Shown: positions 1-9,539 of the stretch, in pieces | Position numbering within the stretch: the first letter of the stretch is position 1 | How the letters are laid out: every line of letters begins with the position of its first letter | From: SIG440 sp045591035 | GTDB taxonomy: Bacteria; Bacillota; Clostridia; Monoglobales; Monoglobaceae | DNA: 64,000 nt | Direction of reading: 5' to 3' | Assembly: GCA_045591035.1 (NCBI GenBank) | Contig: JAZNSG010000017.1 | Location: forward strand, 1 to 64,000 | Notes under the pieces: model-generated | Database searches by the model: none | What the model was told of the DNA's origin: nothing | The model's input: only the letters and a program-made list of their open reading frames with translations | Program-made: the position numbers and the translations under genes

Positions 1-1610
1 GTACTTATATAACTTACGAGCTGAGCCGGAGTGAACATATTATCAGATTGGCCGATTGAAGCCTGAAGTGTATCTCCGGGATACCATTCCAAATTACGCT
101 TTTCCCTATACTCAGGTCCGGCAAGGATACCCGAAGACTCTGAAAGCTCTATACCTGTATTTTCTCCTAACCCAAATCTATGTGCATACTCAACAAGCTT
201 TTCAATTGTAAGTCTGCGTCCTACTTCATAAAAGAAATAGTTACATGATACGCCGATTGCCTGAGAAACATTTATCATTCCATGGGTTTCCCCGGTATTT
301 TTCCAGATTAAACAAGTCGGTTCGTATGATGGAGCATAATACGAATACTTACCCTTATCATCTATCAGGTCATTAGGTGAAATTATCCCTTCCTCCAAAG
401 CGGCAACTGCAGTCATCGGTTTGAAAGTGGAGCCAGGTGTATAAGCACCGTTTAACGCTCGGTTGAAAAGTGGTTTATTGGGGTCATTAAATAGCTTTTC
501 ATAATCTTTATTGTAATTTGCAGGGTCATAGTTTGGCAAAGATGCCATTGCAAGAACTTCTCCTGTTTTTATCTCAACAGCAACAGCAGCTCCGCTGAAA
601 CAGTCATATCCCTTATATTCACGGGCTGCGTCAATATTTCTTTGCAGCGATTCCTCAGTTACTCGCTGCAGACCCGAGTCCAATGTAAGTATAGCATAGT
701 TTTCTGTTTCAGGAGATACAGTTTCGTATTCAGGTGAATCGCTATCAACAGTACCGTGTTTTAGTTTTTTGTAGCCATCCTTACCTTTTAAATAACTTTC
801 AAGAACCTTTTCAAGACCATCTTTACCTATGCTGTCATTCATTCCGTAACCTTTGTCTTTAAGAAGTTCATATTCTTCACTATAAATAATTCCCGTTCTG
901 CCCAGAATATGTGCAGCCATATGACCATTTGGATATTCTCTGACAGGCTCAATTTCAACGCTGACACCTTCAAGTTCAAAGGAGAATTCCTTTAATTTGT
1001 GAACTGTCTCAATCCCAATTTCAGAAGCAAATGTATACGGATTCAGATTGCTGTATCCCTTAGCTTCCATAGTATACCTGACTGCAGCAATATTTCGTGC
1101 TGTCAAATTGTCATACTCTTCAGAAATTTTATATCTTTCAAAATAATAATTAATTATTTTTTCTGCAGAATCAGAATTTTCAAATTTGTGCTTCTCTTTC
1201 CACTTGGTTACAGCACTCTCATCTGTTTTTTCTCCAAAATCAAACTTATATGGCATAGCTGTAATAGGAAATTCATCTATATATTCAATTTTATCTGTTT
1301 TGCAAATCTCCAGAAGTTTAAAAATAGTGTCATTCAATACACTATCATCATTTTTTATTCCCTGAATACGAATATAATACCCCATACTGTTAGTAACAAG
1401 AGGTATACCATATCTATCCAAAATCTCGCCACGTGGGGCCTTTATTGTTGATGCACGCGCAATACTGTTTTCAGCTTTTATACGATATTCTTCTCCGTGT
1501 ATAATTTGCAACGAAAACAGTCTGCCTACACAGAGTGCAACGAAGACAGACAACACGCAAAATATTAATATAAATCTGCCGCTTAATGCTTTCTTATCCA
1601 ATACCTTCAC
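1..1610 (-). CDS. mrdA: Penicillin-binding protein 2 (class B PBP, MrdA-type), C-terminus beyond the window
   Basis: Class B transpeptidase that cross-links peptidoglycan during cell elongation, anchored in the membrane with its catalytic domain outside. I translated it directly: a GTG start at 1610 overlaps the end of mreD, followed by a single N-terminal membrane segment (about residues 10-28), then the PBP-dimer signature APRGEILDRYG (about residue 60). The SxxK motif appears as GSTFKP (near 425-435) and the SxN motif as SCN (240-248). The frame is open to base 1, where it reads FTPAQLVSYIS, so the KTG motif lies outside the window. About 536 codons are present of a family length near 600-700. 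It is the last seen gene of the mreBCD-PBP2 elongasome operon, translationally coupled to mreD. Identity is firm; only the end is missing. Confidence 0.93.
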   Translation of the reverse strand, partial: MKVLDKKALSGRFILIFCVLSVFVALCVGRLFSLQIIHGEEYRIKAENSIARASTIKAPRGEILDRYGIPLVTNSMGYYIRIQGIKNDDSVLNDTIFKLLEICKTDKIEYIDEFPITAMPYKFDFGEKTDESAVTKWKEKHKFENSDSAEKIINYYFERYKISEEYDNLTARNIAAVRYTMEAKGYSNLNPYTFASEIGIETVHKLKEFSFELEGVSVEIEPVREYPNGHMAAHILGRTGIIYSEEYELLKDKGYGMNDSIGKDGLEKVLESYLKGKDGYKKLKHGTVDSDSPEYETVSPETENYAILTLDSGLQRVTEESLQRNIDAAREYKGYDCFSGAAVAVEIKTGEVLAMASLPNYDPANYNKDYEKLFNDPNKPLFNRALNGAYTPGSTFKPMTAVAALEEGIISPNDLIDDKGKYSYYAPSYEPTCLIWKNTGETHGMINVSQAIGVSCNYFFYEVGRRLTIEKLVEYAHRFGLGENTGIELSESSGILAGPEYREKRNLEWYPGDTLQASIGQSDNMFTPAQLVSYIS

Positions 1611-2097
1611 CCTTATCAAGCCAAAGCTTTTTTGCCGGTTTTAACATTATAAAGTACAAAACAACCGACATTAAGCTGTTATAAAAACCTTCAATAAAAA
1701 TCGTTCTGAAAACGGCGCCATTCAAAGTTATATTTATTAAATATGCAAACAAAAAGTACACAAGTTCATAAGCTGAACTGATACAAAGTGTAATAAGCAT
1801 TACTATAATCCCATTAACATTTCGGATTGTGTTTTCACAAAAAAAGGATACAAAGTACCCTAAAAGCAAAGAAAGAAGCATATTTCCACCTAAAAATATT
1901 CCAATCATAACATCGGAAAACAACCCAAAAACTGCGCCAACAACTGCACTTTCTTTTCTGCCGCAAAAACAACCTGCAACTATCACATATACAATATATA
2001 AATTGGGTTTAATTCCCAAAATCTCCACAGAGCTGAGCCATGTGGATTGTATTATTGAAATTATAAATAAAAAAACTCCGTGAAAAACAAACTTCAT
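1594..2097 (-). CDS. mreD: Rod shape-determining protein MreD
   Basis: Integral membrane part of the elongasome, linking MreB/MreC to the lateral-wall synthesis machinery. The 167-residue product is almost entirely hydrophobic with about five membrane helices and no soluble domain, the usual MreD size and character; sequence is poorly conserved in this family so position counts heavily. It sits between mreC (23 bp upstream) and the PBP2 gene, whose GTG start overlaps its last codons by 17 bp. ATG start with an AAAGGA-type ribosome site. No anomaly seen. Confidence 0.92.
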   Translation of the reverse strand: MKFVFHGVFLFIISIIQSTWLSSVEILGIKPNLYIVYVIVAGCFCGRKESAVVGAVFGLFSDVMIGIFLGGNMLLSLLLGYFVSFFCENTIRNVNGIIVMLITLCISSAYELVYFLFAYLINITLNGAVFRTIFIEGFYNSLMSVVLYFIMLKPAKKLWLDKGEGIG

Positions 2098-2120
2098 TTA
2101 TTTCAAATCCTTTGTTGATT

Positions 2121-2957
2121 CTACTCATTACTATTTTTAAGCACAAAAGCAACTCTCGAATGCATAATATTGGCTTCGGGTGTCACAATTGCATACTGAG
2201 ATATCCCCTGTGTGTCGGGTCGAATTTCCTCAATCTTCCCAATAATCAATCCCTTCGGATATATCCCGCCAAGGCCCGAAGTCACAACTATATCCCCGAC
2301 AAGAATATTTGCATTTTTGGAAATGAAGGTAATCTTGCACTTTCCGTCCTGAGAAAGACCTGTGTCTCCCTCACAAACTCCATATTCTTCTGAACGTACA
2401 ATTTGAGCACCCGCCGAATGGTCTGCTTCAGTTAACATCTTAACTGTTGCCCAGGTTGCACCTACATCACTTATTCTTCCAATCAGGGTATTGCCCGATG
2501 AAACAACAGGCTGATTGATAGCTATACCATCCTTGGCGCCTTTGTTTATGGTAAAGGTATTGTACCAGTTTGACGGATTTCGTGAAATAATCTCAACTGT
2601 TTCAACATCATAGTTTGAGTTGGTATTTTTCAAATCAAGCAATTCTTTTAGTTTTTCATTTTCTTTAGAATATATTTCTGACTGTGTCAGACTTTCTTTC
2701 AAATCTGCGTTTTCTTTTTTTAGTGCAGCTATCTCATTGTGAAGCCCATCAACTTTTGCGAAATAACCAAAAAAATCTGATATCCCGTTGCTGATGCCGG
2801 TAAATAATTTTTGCACAGGAGTTACAACAACTTTAACAACGTTTTCCAAAACACCCATTTCACTTTTCGAAATATTGAAAATACCTAATGCGATAGCCAA
2901 AGTAATAACCACGATAGCAATCCATACAGCAACTTTGTGTTTTCGATTTCTTCGCAC
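2121..2957 (-). CDS. mreC: Rod shape-determining protein MreC
   Basis: Bitopic membrane protein that scaffolds PBP2 and MreD outside the membrane during rod elongation. The 278-residue product has a basic N-terminus (MRRNRKHK), one membrane helix at about residues 10-27, a coiled coil near 65-105 rich in Lys/Glu/Leu, and a C-terminal beta domain containing GDIVVTSGLGGIYPKGL, typical of MreC. The start is GTG with an AAAGGAG ribosome site about 10 bases upstream. It follows mreB by 40 bp and is part of the mreB-mreC-mreD-PBP2 operon. Confidence 0.95.
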   Translation of the reverse strand: MRRNRKHKVAVWIAIVVITLAIALGIFNISKSEMGVLENVVKVVVTPVQKLFTGISNGISDFFGYFAKVDGLHNEIAALKKENADLKESLTQSEIYSKENEKLKELLDLKNTNSNYDVETVEIISRNPSNWYNTFTINKGAKDGIAINQPVVSSGNTLIGRISDVGATWATVKMLTEADHSAGAQIVRSEEYGVCEGDTGLSQDGKCKITFISKNANILVGDIVVTSGLGGIYPKGLIIGKIEEIRPDTQGISQYAIVTPEANIMHSRVAFVLKNSNE

Positions 2958-2997
2958 AGCTGAATAACTCCTTTCTTTTAATTTCGAAAAAACTATT

Positions 2998-3990
2998 TTA
3001 GCTTAGAATTCCTCTGAGGGTTCTTAATTCTTCAAGAGCCTTACCTGCACCAATAGCAACACACTCAGCCGGAGATTCCGCAATAAAAATGGGAATTTCC
3101 GTATGTACGCTAATAAGACGTCCAAGCCCCTTAAGGGTAGACCCGCCACCTGTCATTACAATACCTGATTCAAATATATCAGCTGCAAGTTCAGGAGGTG
3201 TTTTCTCCAGTACAGCCTTTATTCCGTCTATAATAGCCGAGAGACTTTCGCGAAAAGCATCGCGTATACCATCAGAAGTAATGGTAATGGTTTTGGGAAG
3301 CCCTGAAACTAAATCTCTTCCCTTAATATCCATTGATAATTCTTCTTTTAACTGACAGGCTGAGCCAATGTTCTTTTTAATTTCTTCGGCTGTAATGTCA
3401 CCGATAATAAGATTGTTGTTCTTTTTCAGATACTGGATGATATCATTATCCAAAGAGCGACTTGCAGTTCTGAGACTCTGAGTTACAACAACTCCACCCA
3501 ATGACACAACAGCAATTTCAGTAGTACCTCCACCGATATCAACAACCATTGACCCTATCGGTTTGCTTACTTCAATACCTGCACCAATAGCTGCTGCCAT
3601 AGACTTTTCAATAAGGTGTACTTCTTTAACACCTGCCGCTAAAACAGCATCTCTGACTGCACGTTTTTCAACATCAGTAATATGAGACGGAATACAAACA
3701 ACCGCTTTAGGTTTCAGGAATGATGAATTAACCGCCTTCTTTATAAAATATTTGAGCATTGAGACAGTAATATCAAAATTTGCAATAACACCATCTTTTA
3801 TAGGGGTAAGCGCCCGAATGTCAATAGGGGTTCTGCCAAGCATTTCTCCGGCTTCTTTGCCGATAGAAAGGACCTTTCCTGTTTGTTTGCTAACAGCAAC
3901 AACAGTAGGTTCATTTACAACAATGCCCTTCCCTTTCACGTAAATAATCGTGTTAGATGTTCCTAAATCAATTCCAATTTCGTATAACAT
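2998..3990 (-). CDS. mreB: Rod shape-determining protein MreB (actin-like)
   Basis: Actin-fold ATPase that forms membrane-bound filaments orienting lateral cell-wall synthesis. The 330-residue length fits the family. Visible nucleotide-binding motifs are the phosphate-1 loop IGIDLGTSNTIIY near the N-terminus, the phosphate-2 region VVDIGGGTTEIAV (about 150) and the adenosine motif MTGGGSTLKGL (about 285). It is the first gene of the mre block and follows maf by 27 bp, so maf and mreBCD are probably co-transcribed, a common Firmicute arrangement. Confidence 0.97.
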   Translation of the reverse strand: MLYEIGIDLGTSNTIIYVKGKGIVVNEPTVVAVSKQTGKVLSIGKEAGEMLGRTPIDIRALTPIKDGVIANFDITVSMLKYFIKKAVNSSFLKPKAVVCIPSHITDVEKRAVRDAVLAAGVKEVHLIEKSMAAAIGAGIEVSKPIGSMVVDIGGGTTEIAVVSLGGVVVTQSLRTASRSLDNDIIQYLKKNNNLIIGDITAEEIKKNIGSACQLKEELSMDIKGRDLVSGLPKTITITSDGIRDAFRESLSAIIDGIKAVLEKTPPELAADIFESGIVMTGGGSTLKGLGRLISVHTEIPIFIAESPAECVAIGAGKALEELRTLRGILS

Positions 3991-4016
3991 AAAACCAACC
4001 TTCTCTTTCTTTATTC

Positions 4017-4604
4017 TTAGAAGAATTTAATATTAAAATCTTTCTTTAAAACCTTGCCGAGACTACATAACGGAAGTCCTACGACATTAAAATAGTCACC
4101 GTCAATTTTCTCAACAAACAGCGAACCAAGTCCCTGGACTCCATAAGCACCGGCTTTGTCCATAGGTTCCCCAGTATTAATATAATCTTTAATTTCATTT
4201 ATGTCAAGGCTTTTGAAGCGTACTTCTGTTTTTTCGTAAAAATTAACTGATTTTTCCTTTAGATTATCGGTCACATATACACCTGTATAAACACAGTGCG
4301 TATTTCCGGAAAGAAGTTTGAGCATTTCCTCAGCCTCATTTTCGTTTTTGGGTTTTCCAAGAATCTTATCACCAACAGCAACAACAGTATCTGCGGATAT
4401 TATAATCGTATCTTGATTACGAGAAAGTTTCCGCTTTATATTTTCTCCTTTAAATTTTGCAAGTTCACAAACAGCATCACTCGGCAAAAGATTGTCACCT
4501 AAAACTTCAGGCGTGTTATCCGGCATAACTTTAAACTCAAGACCTAATCCGGCCAAAAGTTCCTTTCTCCTAGGAGAATTTGAAGCCAAAATTATTTCCC
4601 GCAT
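4017..4604 (-). CDS. maf: Maf family nucleoside-triphosphate pyrophosphatase
   Basis: House-cleaning pyrophosphatase that hydrolyses non-canonical or modified NTPs (dTTP/UTP subfamily in many Firmicutes) and historically a septum-formation inhibitor. The 195-residue protein begins with the family signature ILASNSPRRKELL and contains ISADTVVAVGDKILGKP (about residue 70) and GKAGAYGVQGLG-like text (DKAGAYGVQGLG, about 150), which carry the substrate-binding and catalytic Asp/Lys/Glu residues. Its start overlaps the end of the Gx transporter gene by 13 bp and mreB follows, so it is embedded in the morphogenesis operon. Confidence 0.95.
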   Translation of the reverse strand: MREIILASNSPRRKELLAGLGLEFKVMPDNTPEVLGDNLLPSDAVCELAKFKGENIKRKLSRNQDTIIISADTVVAVGDKILGKPKNENEAEEMLKLLSGNTHCVYTGVYVTDNLKEKSVNFYEKTEVRFKSLDINEIKDYINTGEPMDKAGAYGVQGLGSLFVEKIDGDYFNVVGLPLCSLGKVLKKDFNIKFF

Positions 4605-5116
4605 AATAATATATCCCCCTTAAATACACGTTTTATCAATAATTCCGTGCAATAGCCGGTTGCAATTCCACAAAAAACAGAAAAAACTAAAAGTCCGGGC
4701 AAATATGAAAAAACATACCAAGTTGAGAACATAAAAGCTGCAACAAAGACTTGAGCTGTATTGTGAACAGCAGCCCCAATTATACTCAGTCCAATCATAC
4801 TAACCTTGGGATATAACCATTTTTTTGTTAACCACATAGCAATTGTTGAAAAAAACACTCCTGACACACTGTAGAAAATACTTGTTACTCCTCCGCTAAG
4901 CAGACTTCCCAAAGTTGCACGTATTATCGCTATCACTAAAGTATTCCCGCCACCAAACATAAACAAATTTAAAAGCGTTATCGTGTTAGCAAGTCCAAGC
5001 TTTCCTCCAGGCACAGAGATAATGGGCAATTGGTTCTCGATATACTGCAGGATTAATCCGATTGCAATAAACATAGCCATTATACCTATGTTTTGAGATA
5101 ATGTCTTTTTTTTCAT
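4592..5116 (-). CDS. Gx transporter / HepS-like membrane protein
   Basis: Small membrane protein of the family annotated as Gx transporter or heptaprenyl diphosphate synthase component I; the transported substrate is not established. The 174 residues form about five hydrophobic segments with the conserved patches PGGKLGLANTITL (about 35-48) and GAAVHNTAQ (about 115), which are characteristic of this ECF-S-like family. It starts one base inside the stop of the NusG-II gene and overlaps maf downstream. The pairing of a NusG domain II protein with a Gx transporter is common in Clostridia; the function is inferred only. Confidence 0.85.
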   Translation of the reverse strand: MKKKTLSQNIGIMAMFIAIGLILQYIENQLPIISVPGGKLGLANTITLLNLFMFGGGNTLVIAIIRATLGSLLSGGVTSIFYSVSGVFFSTIAMWLTKKWLYPKVSMIGLSIIGAAVHNTAQVFVAAFMFSTWYVFSYLPGLLVFSVFCGIATGYCTELLIKRVFKGDILLCGK

Positions 5117-5499
5117 TAATATGTCACCTTATCTATACTGTTTTTTTGTGAACCCTTAATCGTAACTGAAACTTTGTTTGGCACACAAATTATCGTCTGA
5201 TTTGGCTTTGAAATTGCTCCGCATTTGACATCCAGCTTATCAGCACAAGAACTGCCTGTCATCCACACAGCTTTCTTTGAGAGTTTAAGGGTATTATCTC
5301 CATATTCTGTGTTAATATTAACTGTAATCTCGTCACTTATTTCACTCAACTTATAGGAAGCGTAAAGTTTTGAGTTTACTCTTATTTCAACCATCTCGGC
5401 CCCGGAAGTAAATATATTTAAATTAAACAATACATAAATAATAATTGACAAAATCAAGATGGCAACAATTATCAATTTATCACATTTGGTTAAACTCAC
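5116..5499 (-). CDS. NusG domain II-containing secreted or membrane-anchored protein
   Basis: A 127-residue protein with one N-terminal membrane helix (about residues 9-30) followed by an extracytoplasmic NusG-domain-II-like beta domain. The C-terminal part with VWMTGSSCADKLDVKCGAISKPNQTIICVPN has the Cys-containing pattern typical of stand-alone NusG domain II proteins of Clostridia. Translation begins at GTG 14 bases upstream of which lies a strong GGGAGGGG ribosome site. It is coupled to the Gx transporter gene downstream (one-base overlap). Biochemical role unknown. Confidence 0.85.
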   Translation of the reverse strand: MSLTKCDKLIIVAILILSIIIYVLFNLNIFTSGAEMVEIRVNSKLYASYKLSEISDEITVNINTEYGDNTLKLSKKAVWMTGSSCADKLDVKCGAISKPNQTIICVPNKVSVTIKGSQKNSIDKVTY

Positions 5500-5513
5500 A
5501 AACGCCCCTCCCT

Positions 5514-7598
5514 TTATTCAACACCCTTTAGATAATGACCATTCGTAAAATCTTCAGGACGGTAACTGGTATTGAAAAGGAACGATTCACATACTTTTTT
5601 ACATTCTTCAGGGGATTCGTCTGTAAAATAAATCCTGAAAAAGTCAACACCGCTACGCTTCAGACGTTCTATGTCAAAACCTGCAAAAGTTTTCTTGCAG
5701 TTCAGGATAACGCTTCTGCAAGAGTTTCCATCTTTAATAACGGGAAATCTCATTCCCATTCGGTCAATAATTGCATTTTCTCCGCTACACGGGCAATTAT
5801 CACCATTTTTTATCATACAGTTTTCCGTTATCATCAGAGGCAATCTTCCATAAACCATTGTTTGCACAGGAACGCATTTCTTTATGTTTTCTATTTGCTT
5901 GAATTTAAGTTCGGGAGACAGCTCCAAAGCTGACAATCCAAAATTTTTGTAGAAATCAAGAGCATAATCATTAAATAAATTAAGCCTGAACCCGCCATAG
6001 CATCTATATTTTGAAAAACGCTCGGCTTGTGATATGTCAAAAACAACTACTCCCCCATAACCATCATTCAAAAGGTATTCAATTTCAGAATTTATCGTAT
6101 CCCGTTCATTTTCGTGAAGAATAACAGGGGGAACTATTACAATCTTTTCTTTAAGCCCATCTATCTTTTTTCGTTCCTCAAGGATTAAATGAAAAGGAAT
6201 CCAAAGTTGATGAAAATCATAATTTTTTACGGTATCAAACTGAGATTTTTGGGTTATCTCGCAAACAAAGCCTGAACTTGGTTTCTCGCACTCAGCTATT
6301 TTCTTTAATTGAGTTTTTGAGTTTGTCCGTTTAAAAGATTTAATAATCTTTTCTTCTAAACATTCCAAAGCAGTTCTTCTCATAGCATTAATCAGCGAGA
6401 CTGGTACAAAAACACCATCATCAAGTGTAATATTCAATTTTGAAAACTCAAACACTGTATTGCCCGTTTTTAAAATACTGTTTTTTACTGATTCTTCTGT
6501 CGCAAAAGCTTTTTGAGCAGATTGAATACGTTCATCGCTTACATATTCAACTTCTAAATCATTATATTTAACTAAAATTCTCGGGCATTTATTTTTCAAA
6601 AATTCAACAGAGCCTTCAATTTTTATTTTTTTGTTTTCGCCCCTGATTTTATCAAGCAAGGATTTCTCAAGGTCATTTGAGCCAAGACGATAAGGATTTT
6701 CAGGTTTATCAATGGCAAACATTTCTTTGCCGATTTTTCCTATCAAATATCCATCAGTCAATCCGCCTCGATTAAATATTCTTTCAAGTAAGTCAATGTC
6801 TGATTTATCAATTTTTTGTGGATTATCCAGATATTTTCTGTATACGCCTACAACAGCAGAAACATACGCCGGACCTTTCATTCTGCCTTCAATTTTAAGG
6901 GATTTCACACCAATTGCTTTCAATTCATCGATATGATTAAGGGAAGACAGGTCTTTAAGACTCAGGTAAAACCCACGTTTCTTTTTGTCGTTTATACCGT
7001 AAGGCAAACGACAGGGCTGAGCACATTTTCCACGATTGCCCGAACGTCCGCCGATTATGCTGCTCATAAGGCATTGTCCGGAATAACACATACAAAGAGC
7101 ACCGTGAGCAAAAACCTCAATTTCTGCGTCGGTGTGTTGACAAATTTGTTTTATGTTTTCAATTGAAACTTCTCTTGCCAGAACAACTCGTTTTATCCCC
7201 AATTTTTCAAGAGCCTTTACTCCATCAGAATTAAACACTGTCATTTGAGTGCTCCCGTGGACAGGAAGCTGGGGGACAAGACTTCTTGCTATATTTACTA
7301 CGCCCATATCTTGTACAATGATTCCATCAACACCGATTTGGTTTAAATACAGCAAATATTCAGAAAGTTCAGGGATTTCGTCGTTTGAGACAAGAGTATT
7401 GACTGTCACATAAATTCGGGCACCACGAAGATGGCAATAGTCTGTTGCTTTTTCCAATTCTGCATTATCAAAATTGTCAGCATAGCTCCGTGCACCAAAG
7501 CCTTTACCTGAAAGATAAACAGCATCAGCTCCGCTTTGAATCGCAGCAACAAGACACTCAAAGTTTCCGGCGGGTGCCAATAACTCTATTTTGTTCAT
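5514..7598 (-). CDS. Peptidase U32 family protein with DUF3656-type C-terminus
   Basis: Member of the U32 family, whose better known members hydroxylate tRNA or rRNA (TrhP/RlhA) rather than cleave protein; the exact substrate here is not known. The 694-residue length matches the long form. The N-terminus ELLAPAGNFECLVAAIQSGADAVYL and the Cys-bearing signature FAHGALCMCYSGQCLMSS (about 165-182, with NRGKCAQPCR just after) give the probable iron-sulfur ligands. Residues about 330-450 fit the DUF3656 region. I place the start at ATG 7598 because the preceding in-frame codon is a TTG with poorer spacing to the AAAGGAA site. It follows zapA by 14 bp. Confidence 0.93.
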   Translation of the reverse strand: MNKIELLAPAGNFECLVAAIQSGADAVYLSGKGFGARSYADNFDNAELEKATDYCHLRGARIYVTVNTLVSNDEIPELSEYLLYLNQIGVDGIIVQDMGVVNIARSLVPQLPVHGSTQMTVFNSDGVKALEKLGIKRVVLAREVSIENIKQICQHTDAEIEVFAHGALCMCYSGQCLMSSIIGGRSGNRGKCAQPCRLPYGINDKKKRGFYLSLKDLSSLNHIDELKAIGVKSLKIEGRMKGPAYVSAVVGVYRKYLDNPQKIDKSDIDLLERIFNRGGLTDGYLIGKIGKEMFAIDKPENPYRLGSNDLEKSLLDKIRGENKKIKIEGSVEFLKNKCPRILVKYNDLEVEYVSDERIQSAQKAFATEESVKNSILKTGNTVFEFSKLNITLDDGVFVPVSLINAMRRTALECLEEKIIKSFKRTNSKTQLKKIAECEKPSSGFVCEITQKSQFDTVKNYDFHQLWIPFHLILEERKKIDGLKEKIVIVPPVILHENERDTINSEIEYLLNDGYGGVVVFDISQAERFSKYRCYGGFRLNLFNDYALDFYKNFGLSALELSPELKFKQIENIKKCVPVQTMVYGRLPLMITENCMIKNGDNCPCSGENAIIDRMGMRFPVIKDGNSCRSVILNCKKTFAGFDIERLKRSGVDFFRIYFTDESPEECKKVCESFLFNTSYRPEDFTNGHYLKGVE

Positions 7599-7612
7599 CA
7601 AATCGTTCCTTT

Positions 7613-7981
7613 TTAGTATCCGTTTCGTGCTGTGCTTTTTGCCAATTCTATTTGAAGTTCATGGACCTTTTCTTCCAGTTCTTTTATCCGCAAATCCTTT
7701 TCTGAAACCTGGGTAGTTAGTTGAATTTCCGATTTAGCATATTCTGCAATTTGCCTCCTGAGATTGTCTGCGGTGTCCTCAAGCCGTATAAGCTGGTCCG
7801 CCAGATTAATTGAGCCAAGCATAGAAAGCATAGCTGTGCTGAGACGTTTGTTTGACAGTGAGATTTCATTCAGCGTTCTGTCAACTTTAACAGCAACCCT
7901 CTGTACATATTCTGCAGGTTCTGCAGTTACCAGAGTGTATTCGCCTCCATTAATAAGAACTTTTACCTTATTTTTATCCAT
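7613..7981 (-). CDS. zapA: Cell division protein ZapA
   Basis: FtsZ-ring associated protein that bundles FtsZ filaments at mid-cell. The 122-residue product has a compact N-terminal head (KVKVLINGGEYTLVT) and a C-terminal coiled coil from about residue 55 onward, as in ZapA. The start at 7981 is chosen because GGAGG lies six to seven bases before this ATG; a longer reading frame starting at 8002 would swallow that ribosome site. It leads the U32 gene, a linkage often seen in Firmicutes. Confidence 0.9.
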   Translation of the reverse strand: MDKNKVKVLINGGEYTLVTAEPAEYVQRVAVKVDRTLNEISLSNKRLSTAMLSMLGSINLADQLIRLEDTADNLRRQIAEYAKSEIQLTTQVSEKDLRIKELEEKVHELQIELAKSTARNGY

Positions 7982-8005
7982 ATTAACCTCCAAAACTACC
8001 AAGAA

Positions 8006-8030
8006 ACGGGCAGAAAAAATATCTGCCCGT
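8006..8030 (-). terminator. Probable terminator of gdhA (or leader hairpin of zapA)
   Basis: A 9-bp perfect stem (ACGGGCAGA with TCTGCCCGT) with an A/T-rich loop lies between the gdhA stop and the zapA start. It reads into a weak T-tract on the minus strand. Confidence 0.55.
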
Positions 8031-8055
8031 CAAATTCTTGATTATTTATGTTATA

Positions 8056-9411
8056 TTATACAATACCCTGAGCCATCATAGCGTTTGCAATTCTTTCGAA
8101 ACCTGCTATGTTTGCCCCTGCAACAAGGTTGTAGCCAAAACCGTATTTTTCAGCAGCAGCAGCGGCACTGTCATGGATATTCACCATAATATTTTCAAGC
8201 TGAGTATATACCTGGTCAGGAGCAAAAACAGTGTGTCCTGCGTTCTGTCCCATTTCAATACAAGAACAAGCAACACCACCTGCGTTCGCAGCCTTAGCCG
8301 GGCCGATAACTACGCCATTTTCACGAAGGAATGCAACAGCTTCATTTGTTGTGGGCATATTAGAACCTTCACACAAGTACTTACATCCGGCTGCAATCAT
8401 AGCCTTTGCCTCTTCCATTCCAATTTCGTTCTGAGTAGCACAAGGAATGTAAAGGTCAGCCTTAACGCCCCAGGGCTTTTCACCCGGGAAGAATTTAGCA
8501 TTGGGGAATTTCTCAGCATACGGTGAGCAGATGTTTTTACCAGATGCACGAAGTTCAAGAAGATAATCTTCTTTTTCGCCAGGTGTAACACCATCCGGAT
8601 CATATATGTAACCATCAGGACCTGAAATTGTTATAACCTTTGCACCAAGCTGGTTGAGCTTCTGAACTGTTCCCCAAGATACATTACCGAAACCGGAAAC
8701 AACAACAGTCTTGCCTTTAAGCTCTTCACCAAAATGTTTAAGCATTTCTCTTGCAAAGAAAACAATACCATAACCTGTAGCTTCTGTTCTTCCGTTCAAA
8801 CCACCATAGGGAATTCCTTTACCGGTAAGTACGCCTTCGTATACGTCTCTGATTCTCTTGTACTGGCCAAAAAGATACCCAATTTCTCTTGCGCCAACAC
8901 CAAGGTCACCTGCAGGTACATCTGTGTTTGCACCAATATGTCTGTATAATTCTGTCATAAAGGACTGACAAAAACGCATGATTTCAGCATCAGATTTGCC
9001 GTTCGGGTCAAAGTCAGCTCCGCCTTTACCGCCGCCAATAGGAAGACCGGTAAGCGAATTTTTGAAAATCTGCTCAAAACCAAGGAACTTTATGATTCCA
9101 AGATATACATTGGGAGCAAATCTCAAACCGCCTTTGTATGGACCGATAGCACTGTTAAACTGAACTCTGTAACCTCTGTTAACGCGAACGTTACCTTCGT
9201 CATCAACCCAGGGAACGCGAAAAGTAATTGTTCTTTCAGGTTCTACAAGTCTTTCCATAAGCCCATTCTTTTCATATTCAGGGTGTTTTTCTATAACCGG
9301 CTCAAGAGATTCCAAAACCTCATAAACCGCCTGTAAAAATTCTTTCTCTCCCTGATTGCGCGATTCAACATCCGAGAAAACTTTTTTTAAGTACTCATTT
9401 TTAATGCTCAT
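8056..9411 (-). CDS. gdhA: Glutamate dehydrogenase, hexameric NADP-type
   Basis: Reversible reductive amination of 2-oxoglutarate to glutamate in the cytoplasm, the main ammonium entry in many gut anaerobes. The 451-residue protein shows the family signature with catalytic Lys, PIGGGKGGADFDPNGKS (about 120), the glutamate-binding GYRVQFNSAIGPYKGGLRF (about 85; first 20 residues or fewer quoted), and the dinucleotide fold KTVVVSGFGNVSWG (about 235). The start at ATG 9411 has AGGAG nine bases upstream; the in-frame TTG three codons earlier lacks spacing. It is monocistronic with its own promoter (9453-9481). Confidence 0.97.
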   Translation of the reverse strand: MSIKNEYLKKVFSDVESRNQGEKEFLQAVYEVLESLEPVIEKHPEYEKNGLMERLVEPERTITFRVPWVDDEGNVRVNRGYRVQFNSAIGPYKGGLRFAPNVYLGIIKFLGFEQIFKNSLTGLPIGGGKGGADFDPNGKSDAEIMRFCQSFMTELYRHIGANTDVPAGDLGVGAREIGYLFGQYKRIRDVYEGVLTGKGIPYGGLNGRTEATGYGIVFFAREMLKHFGEELKGKTVVVSGFGNVSWGTVQKLNQLGAKVITISGPDGYIYDPDGVTPGEKEDYLLELRASGKNICSPYAEKFPNAKFFPGEKPWGVKADLYIPCATQNEIGMEEAKAMIAAGCKYLCEGSNMPTTNEAVAFLRENGVVIGPAKAANAGGVACSCIEMGQNAGHTVFAPDQVYTQLENIMVNIHDSAAAAAEKYGFGYNLVAGANIAGFERIANAMMAQGIV

Positions 9412-9452
9412 TTTGACCAACTCCTATTGATTCTTTAACAACTTTTTAAATT

Positions 9453-9481
9453 ATTATATCATAAATCAAGCATCAGTGCAA
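9453..9481 (-). promoter_or_regulatory. Sigma-A promoter of gdhA
   Basis: Minus-strand TTGCAC and TATAAT separated by exactly 17 bases, about 40 bp upstream of the gdhA start. Confidence 0.75.
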
Positions 9482-9539
9482 CAACTTTTTTTGAAAAGAT
9501 TCGAAATCTTTCGAAGTTTTTCACTCGTGCACCAATGCT

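Noticed and set aside
9485..9520. Terminator between gdhA and the HI0933-family gene
   Set aside because: The 7-bp AAAGATT/AATCTTT hairpin is followed by A-tracts, not T-tracts, on the minus strand; upstream position relative to gdhA also does not fit.
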